Shown here in pieces: positions 9,466 to 18,878 of a stretch of 64,000 nucleotides of DNA. A program made the position numbers and the translations under genes. How positions within the stretch are numbered: the stretch's first letter is position 1; each line of letters begins with the position of its first letter. Source of the DNA: Magnetococcales bacterium (GTDB lineage Bacteria; Pseudomonadota; Magnetococcia; Magnetococcales; Magnetaquicoccaceae); NCBI GenBank assembly GCA_015231375.1, contig JADGBT010000013.1, positions 25,545 through 89,544 of the forward strand, written 5' to 3'. Below the pieces are notes generated by a model that searched no databases, was not told the origin of the DNA, and saw only the letters and a program-made list of their open reading frames with translations.

Positions 9466-10050
9466 TCATCGGCCTTTGACCGCCGCGCCCGTACCCCACA
9501 CGTCCGGGGCCACCCCCTCCAGCAGACTGTGACAACTGGTGCATTTGCCCTGCAACTCGTCCAGGGCCTTCAGAACCGGTTCCGCGCTGCCTCCGGACTC
9601 CACCCGCTTGATGGAAGCCTGATAGAGTCCCTTCATGGATTTCTGGCACTGTTCGGCGATCTTCTCGAAATCCGCCTCGGTGAGTCCGCTCCCCGAGCCA
9701 TCTTTTTTCTGCAAGGTGGTGGAGGTGCTGACATGCCACTCCATGGGCCCCAGCAGACCAAAGGTATGTTGCAGACCCGAAGCGTGACGGGCCAGATTGC
9801 GGCTGTAACGAAAATCGTGGGTCGCCAACTGACGAATGGCCTCCGCATGCAGTCGCAGCATGGTGATGACCGATTCCACATAATGATCCTTCTCCTTCTC
9901 GGCCGCCGCCCCCGCTCCCGGCATCGAGGAGAAGAGCATCGCTCCAGCGACCGCGACCCGCAAGGAGCGCTTCAGCCCCCGGCGATTCCGGAAAACGGAG
10001 TGGATTTTCCGGTTGACATCGAAACTCTGCGTTTCCGTCCGACTGTTCAT
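9466..10050 (-). CDS. Exported monoheme c-type cytochrome (cytochrome c'-like)
   Basis: A 194-residue protein with a signal peptide or anchor (SLRVAVAGAMLFSSMPGAGAAAE, about residues 28-50), a helical middle and a single heme motif CTSCH near the C-terminus. A C-terminal CXXCH after a helical bundle recalls the cytochrome c' and b562 fold. The start at 10050 follows a GAGG site; upstream in-frame starts would add a basic stretch and are less likely. It lies 55 bases downstream of the NapC-type gene on the same strand, so it may accept quinol-derived electrons from it. Confidence 0.8.
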   Translation of the reverse strand: MNSRTETQSFDVNRKIHSVFRNRRGLKRSLRVAVAGAMLFSSMPGAGAAAEKEKDHYVESVITMLRLHAEAIRQLATHDFRYSRNLARHASGLQHTFGLLGPMEWHVSTSTTLQKKDGSGSGLTEADFEKIAEQCQKSMKGLYQASIKRVESGGSAEPVLKALDELQGKCTSCHSLLEGVAPDVWGTGAAVKGR

Positions 10051-10105
10051 GACCACCTCACCACGCCTGTGCAGCACCTGCCGAACCATTCCCGGTCCTG
10101 GTTTG

Positions 10106-10723
10106 TTACGGAGCCTTGCCCTCCCCCGAGGCCGGTTCTTCGGGCACCTCGTGGGCAATACCGGTGTGACAATCGATGCAGGTTTTGGTTCCTTCCTGCA
10201 TCATGCGTTCGTGCTTGTTGGCCGCCGAGCGCTGCTGATCCGCGAACTGCATCGCCTCGTAGGTGTGACACTGGCGACACTCCCTGGAATCGCGTTTCCG
10301 CATGGTGTCCCAGACCTGTTGCGCCAGCCGGTGACGGGATTTCTCGAAGGAGGCGGCATCTGGATAGGTGCCGATCAGATGGTGGTACAGATGCCGTCCG
10401 CCCACGATCACCTTGTCCAGCACCTTGTCGGTGTAATCCACCACGCCCTTGCCATGGGGAATGTGACAACCGGCGCACGTCACCCGCACCCCGGAGGGAT
10501 TCTTGTAGTGGACGCTCTTCTGATACTCCTTGTAAACCCCATCCATCTCATGGCAGGAGATGCACATCTCCAGACTGTTGGTATACCCATCCATCAGCAA
10601 AAAATGAAACCCCAGAAATCCGATCACTCCCACGAACAGACCACCGGCGAAAACCCACCAGAATCCGGACCTGCCATGACGCCCGCGCTCACGCCCACCG
10701 TTCAACATCTGGCCCGATTCCAT
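10106..10723 (-). CDS. NapC/NirT-family tetraheme quinol dehydrogenase
   Basis: A 205-residue membrane-anchored cytochrome. One transmembrane helix (about residues 20-43) is followed by a periplasmic domain with four heme motifs: CISCH, CAGCH, CRQCH and CIDCH. The first motif is within EMCISCHEM, as in NapC, NrfH and CymA relatives, where the adjacent Met can act as a heme ligand. These proteins oxidise membrane quinol and pass electrons to periplasmic reductases. The likely partner is the monoheme cytochrome downstream. The HAO-like octaheme 20 kb away is another candidate, since some HAO-like proteins pair with NapC-type donors. Confidence 0.92.
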   Translation of the reverse strand: MESGQMLNGGRERGRHGRSGFWWVFAGGLFVGVIGFLGFHFLLMDGYTNSLEMCISCHEMDGVYKEYQKSVHYKNPSGVRVTCAGCHIPHGKGVVDYTDKVLDKVIVGGRHLYHHLIGTYPDAASFEKSRHRLAQQVWDTMRKRDSRECRQCHTYEAMQFADQQRSAANKHERMMQEGTKTCIDCHTGIAHEVPEEPASGEGKAP

Positions 10724-10903
10724 GGCCGATCTCCTTGCAATCGAAAAGAAAGAATCACCGCGACCACTCCTGCGCCATCCCCTCTTTTCCAGGGTCCGGC
10801 AGGGATCCCGCCCCGCCCGTAAAGCCCAAGGATTGCCGCAGGGGACCGATCGGTCTCATGGGGAGGAATGTTCGGCGGGAGCGGATCCTGTTGTCAAGTA
10901 AAT

Positions 10904-11668
10904 TCAGGTGAATTTTCCAATAATGCCAGATTTTCTCCAAAGCTGCGCCTCCGTCTCCTGGAGTACCTTCCAGGCCAGACCGATCTCGTCCGGGTGGTGG
11001 GCGTTGGAACCGGGAGCGAGCAGCACCCCATGACGACGACAGATCTCCAGAAACGGCGCCATGGGGTGATGATAGGCGGGATTCAACTCGATGGCCTTGC
11101 CTCGGGCCTTGGCCCGGACCACCACCTGTTCAAACAAGGACATGGGAAACGGAGTCACATATTTGCCGCACACCCCCCCTGGATGGGCGATGGCATGCAC
11201 CCTGGGATGATCGATCAGGGCCAGCAATCCCTGAAACTCCAGATCGATGGCCAGAGCCGGATCGATGCCGGCAAGATTCCAGCCATATCCGGGATAGGCA
11301 TGCACCGCGCCCAGAATGAATTCGCTTTCGCTCAGCATCTCTTCCGTGGCCAGCAGGTTGCCCTCCAGATCGAGAATCGGCACCTCCAGTCCCAGCACCA
11401 CCGCCATGTCTCCAGCTTCCGAGCGGCGCAGGTCACGCACGGTGCGGGCGTAACGCGCGAACCAGCCCGCATCGGCCACCAACTCCGGTTCGGTGTGTTC
11501 GGTGAAAATCAACCGTTGGATCCCTTTGGCCCGGGCCACGGCCATGGTCTTGGAGACCGATGCGGCGCCGTCGGAAAAATCCGAATGCACGTGATATTCC
11601 CAGCGCGGCATTTGCGCCATGGAGCGATCCGCCGGATAAAACCACTCTTGAGAAACCAGATTTTCCAT
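10904..11668 (-). CDS. PHP-domain phosphoesterase
   Basis: A 254-residue PHP (polymerase and histidinol phosphatase) protein with metal-binding motifs in order: EYHVHSDFSDG, FTEHTEPE, LGLEVPI, GAVHAYPG, AIAHPGG, ELNPAYHH and SNAHHPDE. The layout resembles histidinol-phosphatase or tRNA-type PHP hydrolases, but the substrate cannot be assigned. The start at 11668 was chosen because AAGGA lies about nine bases upstream; the frame stays open to 11749. It is divergent from the chemoreceptor gene across a 262-base AT-richer spacer. Confidence 0.82.
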   Translation of the reverse strand: MENLVSQEWFYPADRSMAQMPRWEYHVHSDFSDGAASVSKTMAVARAKGIQRLIFTEHTEPELVADAGWFARYARTVRDLRRSEAGDMAVVLGLEVPILDLEGNLLATEEMLSESEFILGAVHAYPGYGWNLAGIDPALAIDLEFQGLLALIDHPRVHAIAHPGGVCGKYVTPFPMSLFEQVVVRAKARGKAIELNPAYHHPMAPFLEICRRHGVLLAPGSNAHHPDEIGLAWKVLQETEAQLWRKSGIIGKFT

Positions 11669-11930
11669 ATCTTGGAATTCCTTGCGCCATGCCCCGCCCA
11701 AAAAAAGGCCACCCGGATCCGACCCATCCCGGCAAAATTCTACCGCCATCCGGCACCAATCTCAATGATTGCCCACCCGGCACGGGTTGACCCTCGGACA
11801 GGAGTTAGTTATTCTCACTTAGATATAAGCATCAACATTTCCATTCGCGCATCGTTCACGAAATTTATATTAACCGCTATCACGTTACAGGCGGGAATCA
11901 CCATCCATCTCAGAGGGGAGAAGGACCACC

Positions 11931-13802
11931 ATGTCGTTACTCAGCCGCATCACATTGCGCACCAAAATTGCCATCATGCTGTTTTTGCCCATGGCCGGCA
12001 TGATCGGTTTCGGGGTGACGGGGGTGATGGACAAACATCGCCTGACCCAACAAATGGATGCCATGACCGCCCTCTCCGGCCTGGGGGTACGCATCAGCGA
12101 ACTGGTCCACGAAGCCCAGAAAGAACGCGGCATGAGCGCCGGATTCATCGGCAGTCAGGGCAAGAAGTTCTCCGACCAACTGCCCAAGCAGCAGCAGGAG
12201 AGCGATGTCATGCTCAAGCGCATGCGGGACTATCTGCAAGGGTTCAACGCCCAACTGTACGGCAGCGAACTCAACGCCTCCCTCAACGGCGCGCTCGGAC
12301 GACTCGACAAACTCCCGGAAATCCGTCGTCAGATCCTGGCCCTCGCGCTTCCGGCCCCGGAGGCCATCGGTTTTTACACCCAGACCATCACCGATCTGCT
12401 CAACGTGGTCGGCGCCCTGCCCAAGCTCTCCGCCAACGCGGAACTGGCGGCCCTCACCGGCGGTTATGTCCATTTTCTGCTCGCCAAGGAGCGCAGCGGT
12501 CAGGAACGGGCCGTCCTGACCAACACCTTTGCCAAAAACGCCTTCGCCGAAGGGATGTTTCCCCGCTTCATCGCCCTGGTGACCGAACAAAACGCCTATC
12601 TGGGAGTGTTCCACTCCCTGGCGCCGACCTCCCAGCGCGACTTCTTCAAAACGAAGATGTCGGCCCCGGCGGTCGCCGAAGTGGAAAAAATGCGCGCCGT
12701 CGCCATGAGCAAGGCCGCCTCCGGCGGATTCGGGATCGATCCCAATGTGTGGTTCGCCACCATCACCGACAAGATCGACCTCCTCAAGGAGGTGGAAAAT
12801 CATCTCTCCCAGGATCTGGACAACCGTACCACCACCCTGGCCACCGAAGCCAGAACCCTGTTCTGGGGCGGCATGATCCTGACCACCCTGGCGGTCTTGA
12901 TCAGCGTGGTCCTGGGCATACTGATCGCCCGCGAAATCATGGTGCAACTGGGCGGAGAACCCTCCGAAGTGGCGGCCATGGTCGAAACCATCGCCACCGG
13001 ACAGCTCAACGTCACCTTCGACAACCGCTCCAAGAGCGGCATCTACGCCGCCATGGAGACCATGGTGCAGAATCTGCAAAAAACCGTCGGCGTGCTGATG
13101 GAGGTAGGGGTCAATCTGGTCAACCAGAGCAGTTCCGCCAGCGCGGCGGCCCAGACCCTCTCCCAGGGGGCCACGGAGCAGGCCGCCGCCATCGAGGAGA
13201 CCTCCGCCTCCATGGAACAAATGGCCGCCAACATCCAGCAAAACACCGAAAACGCCCAACTGACCGAAACCATGGCCCAAAAAGCCTCGGTGGACGCCCG
13301 TGAAAGCGGCGTGGCCGTGGAACAGGCCGTGGGGGCGATGCGTCAGATCGCGAGCAAGATCAACATTATCGAAGAGATTGCCCGTCAGACCAACCTGCTG
13401 GCCTTAAACGCCGCCATCGAGGCCGCCCGCGCCGGAGAGCATGGCAAAGGGTTCGCGGTGGTGGCCGCCGAGGTGCGCAAACTGGCCGAACGCAGCCAAA
13501 CCGCCGCCGGAGAGATCACCCAACTGTCCACCACCAGCGTGCAGGTGTCGGAACAGGCGGGTCACCTGCTCTCCACCTTGGTGCCGGACATCCAGAAAAC
13601 CGCCCAACTGGTTCAGGGCATCACCACCGGTTCCGAAGAACAGGCCCAAGGCGCCGCCCAGGTCAACGAGGCGATCCAGCAACTCGATCAGGTGTTGCAG
13701 CAAAACGCCGCCTCCGCCGAAGAGATGTCCGCCACCGCCGACGATCTCGCCTCCCAGGCTGCGACCTTGCAAGAAGCGCTTTCTTTCTTCAAACTCTCCT
13801 GA
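11931..13802 (+). CDS. Methyl-accepting chemotaxis protein with NIT sensor domain
   Basis: A 623-residue chemoreceptor. Transmembrane helix 1 is at about 10-30, followed by a periplasmic NIT (nitrate/nitrite sensing) domain with the signature [20 protein letters not shown]. Transmembrane helix 2 lies near 310-335, followed by a short HAMP-like linker and the signalling coiled coil with tip sequence [24 protein letters not shown]. The ribosome site GAGGGGAGAAGG is strong. NIT domains are known or proposed to sense nitrate and nitrite. A nitrogen-oxide ligand would fit the HAO-like cytochrome elsewhere in the window, but no chemotaxis genes lie adjacent. Confidence 0.93.
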   Translation: MSLLSRITLRTKIAIMLFLPMAGMIGFGVTGVMDKHRLTQQMDAMTALSGLGVRISELVHEAQKERGMSAGFIGSQGKKFSDQLPKQQQESDVMLKRMRDYLQGFNAQLYGSELNASLNGALGRLDKLPEIRRQILALALPAPEAIGFYTQTITDLLNVVGALPKLSANAELAALTGGYVHFLLAKERSGQERAVLTNTFAKNAFAEGMFPRFIALVTEQNAYLGVFHSLAPTSQRDFFKTKMSAPAVAEVEKMRAVAMSKAASGGFGIDPNVWFATITDKIDLLKEVENHLSQDLDNRTTTLATEARTLFWGGMILTTLAVLISVVLGILIAREIMVQLGGEPSEVAAMVETIATGQLNVTFDNRSKSGIYAAMETMVQNLQKTVGVLMEVGVNLVNQSSSASAAAQTLSQGATEQAAAIEETSASMEQMAANIQQNTENAQLTETMAQKASVDARESGVAVEQAVGAMRQIASKINIIEEIARQTNLLALNAAIEAARAGEHGKGFAVVAAEVRKLAERSQTAAGEITQLSTTSVQVSEQAGHLLSTLVPDIQKTAQLVQGITTGSEEQAQGAAQVNEAIQQLDQVLQQNAASAEEMSATADDLASQAATLQEALSFFKLS

Positions 13803-13919
13803 AATCAAGCGCAATACAGCCGTCACAGCCGTTGCGCATTCGGGAATCATAAAGAAGAACAGGAACCAAAAAAACCATAGAGTCTCACCCAACCGCCAGC
13901 GGAGCTTCTTGAAAAACCC

Positions 13920-14543
13920 ATGGAAATCCACGAAACACACGAAATGGTCCATCACGCCGCCCACGGGGGCGGCCATGGCGGCGGCCACGACGAACCGGGC
14001 CTCAACCACCGCAACAAACGGATCGCCATTCTGATCAGCGCCATCGCCTGTCTGCTGGCCATCATCGAAATCGGTGGAAAGAGCGCCCAGAACACCGCCT
14101 TGACCTCCTACATCGAGGCGTCCAATCTGTGGGCCTTCTATCAGGCCAAGACCATCCGCATGACGCTGACCAAAACCTCGGCGGAGATGATGGAGACCAT
14201 CAAACCCCTGGAACTCCCCCCGGAACAGGCCACGATGTGGCTCAAACAGATCGACACCCTGCGCGCCACCGCGAAACGCTACGACAGCGAACCGGAAACC
14301 AGCGAAGGCCGCAAGGAGTTGATGGCGCGGGCCAAACAGTCCGAGCTCAAACACACCCAGGCCCTCCACGCCTATCATCTCTACGAATACGCCGCAGCGG
14401 CCATGCAGATCGGCATCGTGCTGGCTTCGGCCTCGGCGGCCACCAGCGTGCTGGTGCTGTCCTATCTGGCCGGAGGACTCGCGCTCCTGGGGTCGGCCAT
14501 CGCCGGCGTGGCCTGGCTCGCTCCGGCGGCCTTGCATTTCTGA
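13920..14543 (+). CDS. DUF4337-family membrane protein
   Basis: A 207-residue protein of the DUF4337 family, whose function is unknown. The N-terminus is rich in His and Gly (HHAAHGGGHGGGH, residues 10-23) and could bind metal. One hydrophobic segment (about 36-52) follows, then a helical stretch typical of the family (NLWAFYQAKTIRMTL), and two C-terminal membrane helices (about 155-205). It is 117 bases downstream of the chemoreceptor gene and 18 before the Ppx/GppA-like gene. Confidence 0.8.
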   Translation: MEIHETHEMVHHAAHGGGHGGGHDEPGLNHRNKRIAILISAIACLLAIIEIGGKSAQNTALTSYIEASNLWAFYQAKTIRMTLTKTSAEMMETIKPLELPPEQATMWLKQIDTLRATAKRYDSEPETSEGRKELMARAKQSELKHTQALHAYHLYEYAAAAMQIGIVLASASAATSVLVLSYLAGGLALLGSAIAGVAWLAPAALHF

Positions 14544-14561
14544 AACGCACGCCACGAGGCC

Positions 14562-15725
14562 ATGATGCCACGACTCCCCGGCACACTCGGCTGGCTCGGC
14601 GCGCTGGCGCTGCTCGGATGGCAGACGCCGGGCATGGCCGAACCCTGTCGCATCGCCTTTGATGTCGGTTCTTCCGGCATCCGGGTCGGCCCCACGCCCC
14701 AATCCAAAACCGCCAAGGTGGCCATCGACTATTTGAGCGACGTGTGGCCGGATCACACCATCGACCAGACCGAAGAGGCCACCATTCAGGCGCTGCTCTC
14801 CCTGCCCGGCAGCGCCGGAATCCCCGCCGGGTGTCGCGGGGTGGCGGGGGGCTATTCGGCTTGGCGGCTGGCCTTGCAACAAGGCGATCGCGCCCGGCTG
14901 ATCGCCACGCTGCGCACCATCCACGCCCGGACCCGGGTGCCGTTGTTCGTCATTCCCCAGTCGGTGGAAGGCACCCATGGCCATCTGGCGGCGGAAAAGA
15001 AACTGGGAGACCGACTGAAAACCCCCTTCATCCTGGATCTCGGAGGCGGCAGCGTCCAGATCGCGGGCAAGACCACCGGATGGGGCACCGACCTGGGACA
15101 AAAGGCGTGGCGCAAGCTGTATTGCGCACAGGTCAAGAAAAATCCGGACCCCACCTGCCCCCCCAATCCCGTAGGTCCGACCGCCCGAGACGAAACCGCC
15201 CGCCTCCTGGCACCCCGCGTCGCCGAGGCCGCCCAACAGGTGGGCAGCGGCATGAAGATCACGGCGGTCAGCGCTCCTGTGGTCAAGGCGATCCATCCGG
15301 TATTGCGATTCCTGGCCGAAACGCGTCACGCCATTCCCGCCGAAGGCGTGGACCAGGAAGGTTTCGACCGCAAGACCCTGGCTGCGGCCATCGACCTGTT
15401 GTCCCCCTTAGACGACGCGGCCATCGCCCGTCTGCTGGAAGACACCTCGGTCAACCCGGCCAAACCGGTCTGCGAAGCCCGGTTCCTGCCCACCCTGGTG
15501 ACCGACATGCTGCTGATCCACACCCTGATGAACGGACTGAAGGTGGAACGCCTGGAAGTGGCCTTCGCCCCCATCACCAACGTGCCGGGTCTGCTGGCCG
15601 ACCCCAACGCCGCCGCCTGGGCCGACCACTACCCGTGTTATCTGCAAAAACTGGAGACCCTGGGCATCGACGCCTTTCTGGCCGACCCGGCGTCGTGCGC
15701 GCCCGAGCCACCCGGGCGGGATTGA
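14562..15725 (+). CDS. Exported Ppx/GppA-like phosphatase-fold protein
   Basis: A 387-residue member of the ASKHA superfamily resembling exopolyphosphatase/pppGpp phosphatase. Phosphate loop 1 reads IAFDVGSSGIRVG and loop 2 reads FILDLGGGSVQIAG, both well kept. Unlike the cytoplasmic Ppx and GppA, it begins with a signal peptide (WLGALALLGWQTPGMAEP, cleavage near residue 26) and has several cysteines, as expected for a periplasmic protein. The substrate is unknown; periplasmic ATP is scarce, so the role may differ from classical enzymes. ATG codons at 14562 and 14565 are both possible. Confidence 0.78.
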   Translation: MMPRLPGTLGWLGALALLGWQTPGMAEPCRIAFDVGSSGIRVGPTPQSKTAKVAIDYLSDVWPDHTIDQTEEATIQALLSLPGSAGIPAGCRGVAGGYSAWRLALQQGDRARLIATLRTIHARTRVPLFVIPQSVEGTHGHLAAEKKLGDRLKTPFILDLGGGSVQIAGKTTGWGTDLGQKAWRKLYCAQVKKNPDPTCPPNPVGPTARDETARLLAPRVAEAAQQVGSGMKITAVSAPVVKAIHPVLRFLAETRHAIPAEGVDQEGFDRKTLAAAIDLLSPLDDAAIARLLEDTSVNPAKPVCEARFLPTLVTDMLLIHTLMNGLKVERLEVAFAPITNVPGLLADPNAAAWADHYPCYLQKLETLGIDAFLADPASCAPEPPGRD

Positions 15726-15836
15726 AAGCACGCGAAACCCTTGCCAAGCGTCACCCTTTGGGGCAATCTTGCGCTCCTTCGCCAGTCTTAAGGAACACCA
15801 GCGGACGCCAAGCCCATTCCAAAGGAACCATCAAAA

Positions 15837-16730
15837 ATGGCCGATACCGACGACCTGAAAGAGACCCACGACTATCACCTCGACATCCCGCAGCGGGCCC
15901 AGCCGTTCCCTCTCAAGGGGTGCGACTCCCTGGACTGGGGGATGAAGAACCGGCTTTCCAGAATCTTTGCGCCGACCACGGGCCGCACGGTGATGCTGGC
16001 GGTAGATCACGGCTATTTCATGGGACCAACCACGGGACTCGAACGCATCGATGTCACCATCAATCCGTTGCTGCCATACGCCGACACCCTGATGTGTACC
16101 CGTGGCGTGTTGCGCGCCCTCACCCCCGCCACCTTCACCAAGGGGGTGTCGTTGCGGGCCAGCGGCGGGCCCAGCATTCTCAAGGAACTGTCGGACGAAC
16201 GCATCGCCGTGGACATCGAAGACGCCTTGCGCCTCAATGTGGCGGCCATGGCGGTGCAGGTGTTTGTCGGAGGCGAATTCGAAACCCAGTCGATCCACAA
16301 CCTGACCCGTCTGGTGGATCAGGGGCTGCGCTACGGGCTGCCGGTTCTGGGAGTCACCGCCGTGGGCAAGGATCTGGCCCGGGACGCCAAATACATGCGT
16401 CTGGCCACCCGCATCTGCGCCGAACTCGGAGCCACCTTCGTCAAGACCTATTACGTGGACAAGGGCTTCGAGAGCGTCACCGCCGCCTGTCCGGTGCCCA
16501 TCGTGATCGCCGGCGGCAAGAAACAACCCGAAGCCGACGCCCTGACCATGGCCTACAACGCCATCCAGCAAGGCGCGGCCGGAGTGGACATGGGCCGCAA
16601 CATCTTCCAGTCCGACGCGCCGGCGGCCATGATCCAGGCCGTGGGCAAGGTGGTCCACGACGGCTTTTCGCCCCGGGAGGCGTTCGCGTTCTATCAAGAT
16701 CTCAAGCAAGACATCAAAACCGCCCGCTGA
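15837..16730 (+). CDS. lsrF: LsrF-family thiolase/class I aldolase
   Basis: A 297-residue protein closely resembling E. coli LsrF, which cleaves 3-hydroxy-5-phosphonooxypentane-2,4-dione in autoinducer-2 breakdown. Shared stretches include [52 protein letters not shown] with the Schiff-base lysine, [18 protein letters not shown] and [15 protein letters not shown]. No lsr transporter, LsrK or LsrR is in the window. It lies just before an aldolase/dehydrogenase fusion, so the pair may serve a different sugar-phosphate pathway. Confidence 0.88.
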   Translation: MADTDDLKETHDYHLDIPQRAQPFPLKGCDSLDWGMKNRLSRIFAPTTGRTVMLAVDHGYFMGPTTGLERIDVTINPLLPYADTLMCTRGVLRALTPATFTKGVSLRASGGPSILKELSDERIAVDIEDALRLNVAAMAVQVFVGGEFETQSIHNLTRLVDQGLRYGLPVLGVTAVGKDLARDAKYMRLATRICAELGATFVKTYYVDKGFESVTAACPVPIVIAGGKKQPEADALTMAYNAIQQGAAGVDMGRNIFQSDAPAAMIQAVGKVVHDGFSPREAFAFYQDLKQDIKTAR

Positions 16731-16766
16731 CCGCATCCACCCCCTTGCCGAACCGATACGACGCTC

Positions 16767-18848
16767 ATGAAAAACCGCTGGTCAGAGACCGAGGCCGCCG
16801 AATACCGCCAACGCCACGCCCCCCGCTGGGGCGAACGTCTGGCCCTGCGCACCTACTCCAGCCGTCTGATTGGCGCGGAAAAAGAGCTGGTGCTGCACGG
16901 TGGCGGCAACACGTCGGTCAAAGCCAGCGCGCGCACCCTGCTGGGAGAAGAGATCGAAGCGATCTACATCAAGGCGTCGGGATGGAATCTGAAAACCATC
17001 GAACCCGAAGGTCACACCGGTCTGGAGTTGGCCGCGTTGCGTCCGCTGATCGGCCTTACGACCCTGGACGAAGCGGCCATGATCAACGCCCTGCGGGTGC
17101 GCCGTCTGGACTCCGAAGCCCCCACCCCTTCCATCGAGGCGTTGCTGCACATCTTTCTGCCCCACGACTTCATCGATCACACCCACGCCGACGCCATCCT
17201 CGCCTTGAGCAATCAACCGGACGGGGAACAACACCTCCGCGCGGCACTCGGGGACCGGGTGGCCATTTTGCCTTATGTGCATCCCGGATTCGCCCTGGCC
17301 AAGGCGGTGGCGGAACGACAGGCCGCCGCGCCGGAGTGCGTCGGCATGGTGCTGAGGCATCACGGACTGGTCACCTGGGGTCAAAGCGCCCGGCAATCCT
17401 ATGACGCCACCATCGAACTGGTCACCCGCGCCGAGGAATATATCCTCCGCCACTCCCGCGCGCCCAAAAGTCTGCGCCGGGTCACCGCCCTGGCCGCCGC
17501 CCGGGAGCGTTATCTGGAGGCGGCTCCGCTGGTGCGGGGACAACTGGCGATCCCCACCGGCGAGGCGGATCATCCGTTTCAACGCTTCATCCTGCTGCCG
17601 GTGATCACCCGCGAGACCCTCAATCTGGTGGACTCCGAACAAGGGGCCGAACGGGCCATCACCCCGCCGCTGACCACCGATCACCTGATCCGCACCAAGC
17701 CGCTGCCCCTGTGGATCGACAACATCGACGCCATTCCCGCCGCCATCGCCGGATATCAGGCCGCCTATCGGGAACGCTTCCAGCGACTGGCCGACACGAC
17801 GCACCCGCCCATCCCCTTCGATCCCTCCCCCCGGGTGATCTTCATGCCCGGCATGGGCGCCATCTGCGTGGGCCGCACCGGCGCCGAGGTGGACGTGACC
17901 CGGGATATCCTGCTGCAAACCCTGACGGTCAAAAACCGGATCGCCGCCATGGGAGCCAGCTATCAAGGACTCAATGATCCGGATCTGTTCGCCATGGAGT
18001 ATTTTCCTCCCCAGATCAAGAAGCTCAAGAACGTCCGGGAGGCGCCTTTGGCCCGTCAGGTGGCGCTGGTGACCGGGGCCGCCGGGGCCATCGGTTCCGG
18101 GATCTGTCGGGAGCTGTTGGCCCATGGCTGTCATGTGGCCGCCGCCGACCTGCCCGGCGAAGGGTTGAACTCCCTGGCAGAAGAACTCAACCGTTTGCAT
18201 CCGGGACAACTGCTGCCCGTATCCATGGATGTGACCTCGGCCGAGGCGGTGAGCGCCGGATTCGCCGCCGTCGTGGAACGGTGGGGCGGGGTGGATCTGG
18301 TGATTCCCAACGCGGGACTGGCCCATGTGGCCGGGCTGGAGGAGTTGACCCTGGCCACGTTCCAGAAATTGCAAAGAGTCAATGTGGACGGCACCCTGCT
18401 GGTGCTGGCCGAGGCGGCCCGACTGTTCCGGCGCCAGGGCACCGGGGGGGATGTGGTGATGATCTCCACCAAGAACGTCTTTGCTCCGGGTGCCCGTTTC
18501 GGCGCCTACAGCGCCACCAAGGCCGCCGCCCATCAACTGGCGCGCATCGCCTCGCTGGAGCTGGCGGAGCTGGGGGTGCGGGTCAACATGGTGGCCCCTG
18601 ATGGCGTCTTCGCCGACGGGGGGCGTCCTTCGGGACTGTGGGCCGAAGTGGGACCGGACCGCATGAAGGCCCGGGGTCTGGACGCCGATGGCTTGCAGGA
18701 GTACTACCGCAACCGCAACCTGCTCAAGGCGCGCATCACCGCCCAACATGTGGGCAAGGCGGTGCTGTTTTTCGCCACCCGACAGACTCCGACCACCGGG
18801 GCCACGTTGCCGGTGGATGGGGGTCTGCCGGACGCCACCCCCCGCTGA
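16767..18848 (+). CDS. Bifunctional class II aldolase/short-chain dehydrogenase
   Basis: A 693-residue fusion. The N-terminal half (about 1-400) is a class II aldolase/adducin domain with LHGGGNTSVK, metal ligands in HTHADA, and RHHGLVTWG. The C-terminal part (about 425-690) is an SDR dehydrogenase with nucleotide loop TGAAGAIGSG, NAG, and catalytic Tyr-Lys in YSATKAA, ending with PVDGGLPDA. The architecture matches the rhamnulose-phosphate aldolase/lactaldehyde dehydrogenase-type family, which splits a ketose phosphate and oxidises the aldehyde. It is 36 bases from lsrF. The actual substrate is open: rhamnose, fucose or 5-deoxysugar salvage are options. Confidence 0.88.
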   Translation: MKNRWSETEAAEYRQRHAPRWGERLALRTYSSRLIGAEKELVLHGGGNTSVKASARTLLGEEIEAIYIKASGWNLKTIEPEGHTGLELAALRPLIGLTTLDEAAMINALRVRRLDSEAPTPSIEALLHIFLPHDFIDHTHADAILALSNQPDGEQHLRAALGDRVAILPYVHPGFALAKAVAERQAAAPECVGMVLRHHGLVTWGQSARQSYDATIELVTRAEEYILRHSRAPKSLRRVTALAAARERYLEAAPLVRGQLAIPTGEADHPFQRFILLPVITRETLNLVDSEQGAERAITPPLTTDHLIRTKPLPLWIDNIDAIPAAIAGYQAAYRERFQRLADTTHPPIPFDPSPRVIFMPGMGAICVGRTGAEVDVTRDILLQTLTVKNRIAAMGASYQGLNDPDLFAMEYFPPQIKKLKNVREAPLARQVALVTGAAGAIGSGICRELLAHGCHVAAADLPGEGLNSLAEELNRLHPGQLLPVSMDVTSAEAVSAGFAAVVERWGGVDLVIPNAGLAHVAGLEELTLATFQKLQRVNVDGTLLVLAEAARLFRRQGTGGDVVMISTKNVFAPGARFGAYSATKAAAHQLARIASLELAELGVRVNMVAPDGVFADGGRPSGLWAEVGPDRMKARGLDADGLQEYYRNRNLLKARITAQHVGKAVLFFATRQTPTTGATLPVDGGLPDATPR

Positions 18849-18878
18849 GCCTCTCTCAACCTTCGCATCGAGTCGCGC

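Noticed and set aside
15837..18848. Autoinducer-2 (lsr) operon
   Set aside because: Only LsrF is present. The neighbours are an aldolase/dehydrogenase fusion and unrelated genes.
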